Of a DNA stretch of 10,285 nucleotides, positions 5,967 to 10,285 are shown in pieces (the first letter of the stretch is position 1; every line of letters starts with the position of its first letter). The translations under genes and the position numbers were made by a program. The notes beneath the pieces are model-generated. The model did no database searches. It saw only the letters and a list, made by a program, of their open reading frames with translations, and was not told the DNA's origin. The stretch comes from an uncultured Clostridium sp. (GTDB lineage: Bacteria > Bacillota > Clostridia > Lachnospirales > Lachnospiraceae), in assembly GCA_958349075.1 (NCBI GenBank), contig CATWBR010000136.1, positions 1-10,285 on the forward strand, in the 5' to 3' direction.

Positions 5967-7043
5967 TCACAAAAGATCCACCCTGCTCACCTTAATAAAG
6001 GGCAGCGTCTCTTTTACAATAATACTGCATTCCGTCGTGCAGATCGGCTGGGTTACCGTGCGCTCTTTATTCAGGACCTCGTACAGCATACAGATGGCCT
6101 GGTACCACTCAGAAGCCGGTTTTTGGTACAGTGAGGCGGCAATTGTTCCGTTCTGTATATAGCGGTACATATTGGAGGTATACTCATGGCCGAACAACAG
6201 GATTTCCCCTCCTTTGCCCGCGTCTTCCACGGCCGCCGCAACCTGTTCGATCAGGCCGTTGGTTACGTAGATGGCGTTCAGGCCGGAATAATTTGCAATG
6301 CAGTCGGACGCAGCCTGGTAGATATTGCGGTAGACGCTCTCCTCCGAATCATCGGACGCCACCGGGATCACGCGTTGTATATGGATATCCAGTCCGTCCT
6401 GGTTAATCTTACTGAGAAAACCGGAGATTCTCTGCTGTGTGCCGTTAAAAAGAGCGTTGGGCGAGAGGATAGCGGCATGACACCGGCCAGGTATGTACAA
6501 GCTGACCAGTTTGGCGGCCAGCCTTCCCAGTGCGAAATCATCAGGCCCCACGAAAAAGGTGCGCCGGCCTCCGACCGTGTCATTGATTACGGTAGCGTAA
6601 GGAATGTCCTCCGGGATATGTTCGTCAATCTGACCGGAGGAACCGTCGTCAACCGCAGTTAAGACAATTCCGTTCACACCCTCCGTCAGCAGCCGGTCGA
6701 TGGAAGCGATCTGTGCCTTGATATTATACGCCGGAAATGAATCCACAACCAGTTTGACGCCGAAAGCCTCCAGCTTGGAGCAGGCGTACTGGATGCCGAC
6801 CTGTGCTTCCTGCCAGAAATCACGGTCCACCATTGGGTAGGTAATACCCAGAGTAAGGGGGTTCTTTCGTGAGACCAGGGCGCGGGCGATCTGGCTGGGG
6901 CGGTAATTCAATTGTTCGATAGCCTGAAGTACGGCCTCTTTATTTTTGGCAGAAACGCGCCCTCTGTCATGCAGAACCCGGTCCACCGTGCCGATGGAGA
7001 CGCCGGAAATTCTGGCAACATCTTTTATTGTTGGATGCAGCAT
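5967..7043 (-). CDS. LacI-family transcriptional regulator
   Basis: This is a 358-residue cytosolic repressor of the LacI/GalR family. The helix-turn-helix is at residues 5-31, TIKDVARISGVSIGTV followed by DRVLHDRGRVS, with a hinge at about 48-58 (RPSQIARALVS). A periplasmic-binding-protein-like sugar domain spans residues 63 to the end. Asp21 stands where many LacI proteins have Ser in TVSRVL; a TVDRVLH form defines a recognised subgroup. AGGAG (plus 7053-7057) lies nine bases ahead of the ATG. The gene is the last of the minus-strand operon, 104 bp after the lactonase gene, and also has its own promoter. The LacI-type palindromes at 10173-10188 and, more weakly, near 7126-7141 suggest it controls the galactonate operon and itself. 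The effector is probably a galactonate-pathway sugar acid or lactone, by inference from neighbours. Confidence 0.94.
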   Translation of the reverse strand: MLHPTIKDVARISGVSIGTVDRVLHDRGRVSAKNKEAVLQAIEQLNYRPSQIARALVSRKNPLTLGITYPMVDRDFWQEAQVGIQYACSKLEAFGVKLVVDSFPAYNIKAQIASIDRLLTEGVNGIVLTAVDDGSSGQIDEHIPEDIPYATVINDTVGGRRTFFVGPDDFALGRLAAKLVSLYIPGRCHAAILSPNALFNGTQQRISGFLSKINQDGLDIHIQRVIPVASDDSEESVYRNIYQAASDCIANYSGLNAIYVTNGLIEQVAAAVEDAGKGGEILLFGHEYTSNMYRYIQNGTIAASLYQKPASEWYQAICMLYEVLNKERTVTQPICTTECSIIVKETLPFIKVSRVDLL

Positions 7044-7089
7044 ATTATATAACTCCTAATTGTCATTTTATGGTACTTGAAATACATTG

Positions 7090-7118
7090 ATTATACCGGA
7101 TTTTGGCCTAAAAGTAAA
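7090..7118 (-). promoter_or_regulatory. Internal promoter of the LacI-type gene
   Basis: On the minus strand TTTACT (7118-7113) and a perfect TATAAT (7095-7090) are 17 bp apart. Transcription would start near 7083, giving a leader of about 40 bases. This allows the regulator to be made apart from the galactonate operon upstream. Confidence 0.75.
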
Positions 7119-7125
7119 GAAAGCG

Positions 7126-7148
7126 GCAATAACGTTAATTGTGCAATT
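7126..7148. promoter_or_regulatory. Overlapping palindromes upstream of the LacI-type gene
   Basis: TAACGTTA (7130-7137) is a perfect palindrome with the CG centre common in LacI-family operators. It partly overlaps AATTGTGCAATT (7137-7148), with five-base arms. The stretch 7126-7141 shares the TTAACG core with the operator at 10173-10188 on the opposite strand. It lies just upstream of the lacI-type -35 and touches the lactonase stop codon. Autoregulation is a tentative inference. Confidence 0.35.
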
Positions 7149-8131
7149 CATTCTGCCTCCTTCCCTGGGAAACAGAACGGCGGGACTGAAGACTTGGAGC
7201 GGACGGTAACAGCATATTCCGTTTTTCCACAGCCGGCTCCCTCCAGAAGATAGGAGGGGCCTCCCAGGAATGTTCCGGGATTATCTTCGCCTCCGATAGA
7301 AGCGGAGGTCACAAACAGCCGATCCATCTTTTCTCCGCCAAAGCAGACGCTGGAGACCTGGACGGCATCCAGGGGATACCGGCACAGCACACGGCCGGAG
7401 GGAGAAAGCTTCAGTACACAGCCGCCTCCCCAGACGGCAGTCCAGATATTTCCCTGTGCATCTACGGTCATTCCGTCCGGGACGGCCTGAGGGCCGGACG
7501 CCCGGTAAACAATTCCGATTTTTTCCAACGTATCCTCCGCCCCGTCCACCGTTCCATCTACCGTTCCGTCCACCGTTCCCGACTGAGCGGCCGGTGAATA
7601 GCGGTAGGCGGTGATTGTCCCTGGTCCCGAGTCGGTATGATAAAAGACGGTTCCGTCGGGGGAAAAGCCCATGCCGTTGGAAATCTGCAGGTCTTTCAGA
7701 AGAATACGGGGTTTTCTGCCAGGTTCGAAGCAGTAGAGAATACCTGACTCATTATTCTCTCTTTTACTTCCGGCCATGATGCGTCCGTCGGGACCACAGA
7801 TGGCGTCATTAAAACGTTCCCCTTTTACAAAGGGAATATCGGCGGGAACCTCCCAGAGTTTTTGAAGGACAGTGTCATATTTGTCTCCGCTCCGGACGGA
7901 CAGAAATACGCCCTGTTCCGTAAACAGCAGAAGATCCCAGGAATCCGTAAACAGGAAGGCGCCCGTCTGGTACGGCGTTTCCAAAACGGGATAAGCCGGT
8001 TTTGTACCGGAGGCAGGGACCGCATAGATAATCCCATTTACTATATCGGTCCAGTAAAATTCTTCCGTATCAGCCCTCCACAACGGGTTTTCACCCAGAG
8101 TGCAGAGCGGTGCGTCTATTGCATGAATCAA
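7148..8131 (-). CDS. SMP-30/gluconolactonase-family lactonase (TTG start)
   Basis: Predicted cytosolic six-bladed beta-propeller lactonase of the SMP-30/gluconolaconase/LRE family, opening sugar lactones to aldonic acids with a divalent metal. Candidate metal ligands fit the family: Glu14 in GENPLW, Asn108 in RFNDA, Asn152 in SNGMGFSPDG and Asp219 in VPDGMTVD. The start is TTG at 8129-8131, preceded by AAGGAGGGG (8138-8146) at six bases; no ATG lies in frame nearby, and the GENPLW motif is at the right distance from the N terminus. At 327 residues it is somewhat longer than the usual ~290, partly because of a GTVD x3 insertion at 185-196. The gene starts 16 bp after the dgoD stop. Beside DgoD the likely substrate is D-galactono-lactone, an inference from context. 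Confidence 0.9.
   Translation of the reverse strand: MIHAIDAPLCTLGENPLWRADTEEFYWTDIVNGIIYAVPASGTKPAYPVLETPYQTGAFLFTDSWDLLLFTEQGVFLSVRSGDKYDTVLQKLWEVPADIPFVKGERFNDAICGPDGRIMAGSKRENNESGILYCFEPGRKPRILLKDLQISNGMGFSPDGTVFYHTDSGPGTITAYRYSPAAQSGTVDGTVDGTVDGAEDTLEKIGIVYRASGPQAVPDGMTVDAQGNIWTAVWGGGCVLKLSPSGRVLCRYPLDAVQVSSVCFGGEKMDRLFVTSASIGGEDNPGTFLGGPSYLLEGAGCGKTEYAVTVRSKSSVPPFCFPGKEAE
7544..7579 (-). repeat. 12-bp tandem repeat inside the lactonase gene (GTVD x3)
   Basis: Three head-to-tail 12-bp units, GGAACGGTGGAC, GGAACGGTAGAT and GGAACGGTGGAC on the minus strand, encode GTVD three times. A fourth degraded unit (GGGGCGGAGGAT) follows and encodes GAED. The units preserve the frame, so copy-number change by slippage would only lengthen a loop of the propeller. 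Residues 185-196 lie between two strands and before the Asp219 ligand. Confidence 0.9.
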
Positions 8132-8147
8132 TGTGTTCCCCTCCTTT

Positions 8148-9296
8148 CTACCATTCGGTTACGCTGCCGTCCGCCATGTGATAGATTGGATTCTTCCAGT
8201 GATGTTTTTCCTTAGAGGCCGTTAAAACTGCCTCCTCATTGATCTCAAGCCCCAGCCCGGGGCCGGTCAGTGCATGTACAAAGCCGTTCTCATACCGGAA
8301 TACGGACGGATCTTTTACGTAGTTTGTAATTTCCGTCCCCTGGTTGTAAGCCATATTGAGGCTCTGTTCCTGAAGACACGCATTGATCGAAGTAAAGTCG
8401 ATTTGCAGGCAGGAGGCCAGCGCTATCGGCCCCAGCGGACAATGGGGTGCCAGGGCAATATCACAGGCTTCCGCCATGGCGGCAATCCGGCGGACCTCGG
8501 AGATTCCTCCGGCGTGGCTCAAATCCGGCTGTATAATATCCACGTATCCGCCGTGGAGCATACGTTTAAAATCCCATCTCGTATAGCAGCGCTCCCCTGT
8601 AGCCAGGGGAATGTGGCTGAAGCTGTGAAGTTCTGCAAAGGCTTCCTCGTTTTCTATCAGAACCGGCTCTTCAACGAACAGGAGCTTGAACGGTTCCAGC
8701 TCATGCAGCAGCGTTTTGGCGGTGGATTTATGGGCGCGGCCGTGAAAATCGATGGCAATACCGATGTCATATCCTACCGCGTCGCGGATAGCCTGGACCT
8801 TCGCCAGAAGAGCGTCGATCTGTGCGGAATCATTGATCCAGCCTATCTGCTCCACGCCTGTCATCTTGATATTGCGGAAACCGTGAGCTACGCGGTCTTT
8901 GGCACAGGAGGAAGCTTCTTCCGGGGAGCCGGAATCAATCCAGCTGTAAACCTCCATTTTATCCCGCACCTTCCCTCCTAACAAATCATAGACGGGCGCT
9001 CCGAAGTATTTTCCGCGGATATCCCACAGCGCCTGGTCAATCCCGGATAGAGCGCTGGTTAAGACGGGACCGCCGCGGTAGAAGCCGCCACGGTATATGG
9101 TCTGCCAGATATCCTCGACCTGCCTGGGGTCGGAGCCGGTCAGCAGGGGAATGAGTTCGTGGACGGCCGCCTCCGTGGTATCGGCCCTTCCCTCCACAAC
9201 GGGTTCTCCCCAGCCGACAAAGCCGTCATCCGTTTCAATGCGCAGGAAAAGCCAGCGGGGAAGCACATGATAAGTATCTATTTTCGCGATTTTCAT
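8148..9296 (-). CDS. dgoD: D-galactonate dehydratase
   Basis: This enolase-superfamily enzyme dehydrates D-galactonate to 2-dehydro-3-deoxy-D-galactonate with Mg2+ in the cytosol. It has 382 residues, the length I recall for E. coli DgoD, and aligns from MKIAKIDTYHVLPRW to the C-terminal SVTEW with few or no gaps. An N-terminal capping domain (1-~125) is followed by a TIM barrel. The metal ligands Asp183, Glu209 and Glu235 and the catalytic His185 and His285 are all present, in IDFHGR, VEEPVL, GERCYTR and APHCPLGP. These positions coincide with those of the E. coli enzyme as I recall it. GGAGG (plus 9304-9308) sits seven bases before the ATG. It lies 55 bp after the SDR gene and 16 bp before the lactonase gene, in one operon. 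A related sugar acid as substrate is the main alternative. Confidence 0.93.
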   Translation of the reverse strand: MKIAKIDTYHVLPRWLFLRIETDDGFVGWGEPVVEGRADTTEAAVHELIPLLTGSDPRQVEDIWQTIYRGGFYRGGPVLTSALSGIDQALWDIRGKYFGAPVYDLLGGKVRDKMEVYSWIDSGSPEEASSCAKDRVAHGFRNIKMTGVEQIGWINDSAQIDALLAKVQAIRDAVGYDIGIAIDFHGRAHKSTAKTLLHELEPFKLLFVEEPVLIENEEAFAELHSFSHIPLATGERCYTRWDFKRMLHGGYVDIIQPDLSHAGGISEVRRIAAMAEACDIALAPHCPLGPIALASCLQIDFTSINACLQEQSLNMAYNQGTEITNYVKDPSVFRYENGFVHALTGPGLGLEINEEAVLTASKEKHHWKNPIYHMADGSVTEW

Positions 9297-9351
9297 ATTA
9301 ATTCCTCCAATGTAATCTTATAATTGAACATTTACCGTGTCGTTTTTACGG

Positions 9352-10140
9352 TTACTCTTTCCCGGTAAACTCGCAGCGGAGCGGATCGTAATCATTCTCG
9401 GGAAGGATCGGCAGCAGGGAACCTCCGTCGATGGTGACGCAGTTTCCTGTCATATAGGCACAGGCGTCCGATGCCAGAAAAGCGATGATTCCGGCAATTT
9501 CTTCCGGCTGGGCAAACCGTTTTAAAGGGATTTTAGGAGCAGCCAGGTGGATGGGATCGGCCTCATCCCAGCCGACGTCGGTATAGCCGGGAGCGGCGGT
9601 GATAACACGGATTCCGTAGGGAGCCAGTTCCATGGCCGCGTTCCTGCCGAATTTGGTCAGGGCGGCTTTCGTAGGGGCGTATATGTTGGCCTTGGGCCAG
9701 CAGCCGTCGGCATGATTGGAGGAAATATTGATAATGACTCCGCTTTTCTTCAGGCTGATCATGTTTTGCGCCGCACGCTGTGTACAAAAGAAAGCGCCCT
9801 TCCAGTCTGTCCTGGTAATTTCTTCCCACTGTTCTTCGGTGACCTCTAAAAACGGATAAAATTTGCTGATTCCCGCGTTATTGACCAACAGGTCAATGGA
9901 AGGGAACTCTTTGAAAAAGGAATCAAACATCTGGTTAAGCTGTTTAAAGTCGGAGATATCGGCGCAGATAGGGACGGCTTTACCGCCGTTTTCGCCGATG
10001 ATCCGGCAGACTTCCATAGCCCTTTCCCTGCTGTGAAAATAATTCACCCCGACATCGTAGCCCTTTTTTCCGAGTTCAATGGCAATGGCCCGGCCGATGC
10101 CGCGTCCTGCGCCTGTAACGAGCGCCGTTTTTCTGTACAT
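9352..10140 (-). CDS. Short-chain dehydrogenase/reductase, possible aldose 1-dehydrogenase
   Basis: A 262-residue classical SDR with a Rossmann fold, predicted cytosolic and NAD(P)-dependent. Visible motifs are TGAGRGIG at 9-16, NNAG at 87-90, Ser141, and YxxxK as Tyr154/Lys158 with the usual 13-residue Ser-Tyr spacing. PG at 184-185 and the C-terminal YMTGNCVTIDGG at 229-240 are also typical. The usual Asn of the NxxG motif is Asp112 here (TDWKG). GVNYFHSRERA after strand 2 resembles FabG/glucose-dehydrogenase-like members and may favour NADP. The ATG has GGAGG (plus 10147-10151) six bases away. As first gene of an operon with a lactonase and galactonate dehydratase, it is likely to oxidise galactose or a related sugar at C1; oxidation of another hydroxyl, or acting as a 3-oxoacyl-type reductase, is not excluded. 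Confidence 0.92.
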   Translation of the reverse strand: MYRKTALVTGAGRGIGRAIAIELGKKGYDVGVNYFHSRERAMEVCRIIGENGGKAVPICADISDFKQLNQMFDSFFKEFPSIDLLVNNAGISKFYPFLEVTEEQWEEITRTDWKGAFFCTQRAAQNMISLKKSGVIINISSNHADGCWPKANIYAPTKAALTKFGRNAAMELAPYGIRVITAAPGYTDVGWDEADPIHLAAPKIPLKRFAQPEEIAGIIAFLASDACAYMTGNCVTIDGGSLLPILPENDYDPLRCEFTGKE

Positions 10141-10172
10141 AACAAACCTCCATTCTGATTATGGCTGACAAT

Positions 10173-10188
10173 GTGTTAACGATAACAC
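10173..10188. promoter_or_regulatory. LacI-type operator of the galactonate operon
   Basis: GTGTTAACGATAACAC has perfect six-base arms (GTGTTA/TAACAC) around ACGA, close to the CG-centred palindromes bound by LacI/GalR proteins. It lies about 18-33 bases downstream of the predicted transcription start and 32 bases ahead of the SDR ATG, a good place to block transcription. The LacI-type protein encoded at the end of the same operon is the obvious candidate to bind it. Confidence 0.75.
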
Positions 10189-10205
10189 TTGAGACGTTTA
10201 AAAAA

Positions 10206-10249
10206 TGTGATGATTATAAAATGGCGAATGTCTTTCCCAAATCATCACA
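10206..10249. repeat. Inverted repeat flanking the galactonate operon promoter
   Basis: TGTGATGATT at 10206-10215 and AATCATCACA at 10240-10249 are perfect 10-base inverted copies with 24 bases between them. The inner ends overlap the -10 and touch the -35 of the minus-strand promoter. The arm centres are 34 bp apart. Two copies of a half-site for another regulator are one explanation; the arms are too far apart for an ordinary operator dyad. Confidence 0.55.
10213..10240 (-). promoter_or_regulatory. Promoter of the SDR–dgoD–lactonase operon
   Basis: On the minus strand TTGGGA (10240-10235) and a perfect TATAAT (10218-10213) are 16 bp apart, with a predicted start near 10206 and a leader of about 65 bases. 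A second minus-strand TATAAT at 10268-10263 could serve another start, but its -35 would fall outside the window. Confidence 0.7.
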
Positions 10250-10285
10250 ATATGTTAATCGTATTATACGGATAATCTAGAATTA

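Noticed and set aside
8274..8981. 235-codon plus-strand frame opposite dgoD
   Set aside because: The dgoD frame has all catalytic residues and full length; the opposite frame is an incidental reading of the same codons.
9335..9353. Small hairpin ACCGT/ACGGT in the SDR–dgoD gap as a terminator
   Set aside because: The stem is only five base pairs and no T-run follows on the minus strand; the spacing is that of a continuous operon.
10189..10220. Plus-strand promoter TTGAGA / TATAAA for a divergent gene beyond the window
   Set aside because: The spacer is 20 bp, too long for a normal sigma-A promoter, and no plus-strand gene begins in the window.
1..10285. tRNA genes, CRISPR arrays, insertion sequences, toxin-antitoxin or phage-defence genes
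   Set aside because: None was visible: no cloverleaf-like segments in the spacers, no regular spaced repeats and no transposase, nuclease or small antitoxin-like frames with ribosome sites.

Overview
The window looks like part of a Firmicutes chromosome, most likely a gut-type Clostridia such as Lachnospiraceae. This is inferred from the fusA–tuf order, the EF-Tu and EF-G sequences, strong AGGAGG-type ribosome binding sites, the TTGAAA-N17-TATAAT promoter and the intrinsic terminators. The genus cannot be read from the sequence alone. No tRNA, rRNA, CRISPR, insertion sequence or phage gene was seen, and no gene-free stretch exceeds about 270 bases.

Layout. (1) Positions 1-1777, plus strand: the 3' end of fusA (EF-G), a 159-bp spacer with a hairpin and a consensus promoter, the whole tuf gene (EF-Tu), and a 3' region with several hairpins ending in an intrinsic terminator. 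(2) Positions 1860-5872: a PucR-type regulator gene (minus) divergent from a two-gene plus-strand operon encoding a DUF917/S-methyl-thiohydantoin-desulfurase-family protein and an NCS1 (cytosine/allantoin/hydantoin-type) permease. The divergent spacer holds two dyads of the same 5-N7-5 shape and a leader with a chain of tiny ORFs. (3) Positions 5861-5918: a long hairpin terminator between convergent genes. (4) Positions 5967-10249, minus strand: a sugar-acid operon read from about 10206 downward, SDR oxidoreductase, D-galactonate dehydratase (DgoD), SMP-30/gluconolactonase-type lactonase and a LacI-family regulator. A LacI-type operator lies just downstream of its promoter.

How the genes fit together. 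The minus-strand operon reads as the upper part of an oxidative (De Ley-Doudoroff type) galactose route: sugar oxidation to a lactone (SDR, inferred), lactone opening (SMP-30 protein, inferred from family), and dehydration of D-galactonate to 2-dehydro-3-deoxy-D-galactonate (DgoD, strongly supported by active-site residues). No kinase, aldolase or sugar transporter for the lower steps is in the window. The PucR/DUF917/NCS1 unit looks like a minimal import-plus-conversion cassette for a small cyclic nitrogen compound whose identity the sequence does not give.

The best candidates for undescribed biology are small: the tandem mini-ORF leader and paired dyads upstream of the DUF917 gene, the in-frame Lys-rich remnant after the permease stop, the folded 3' region of tuf, and the nested inverted repeat over the galactonate operon promoter. 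I did not find a clearly novel large system.
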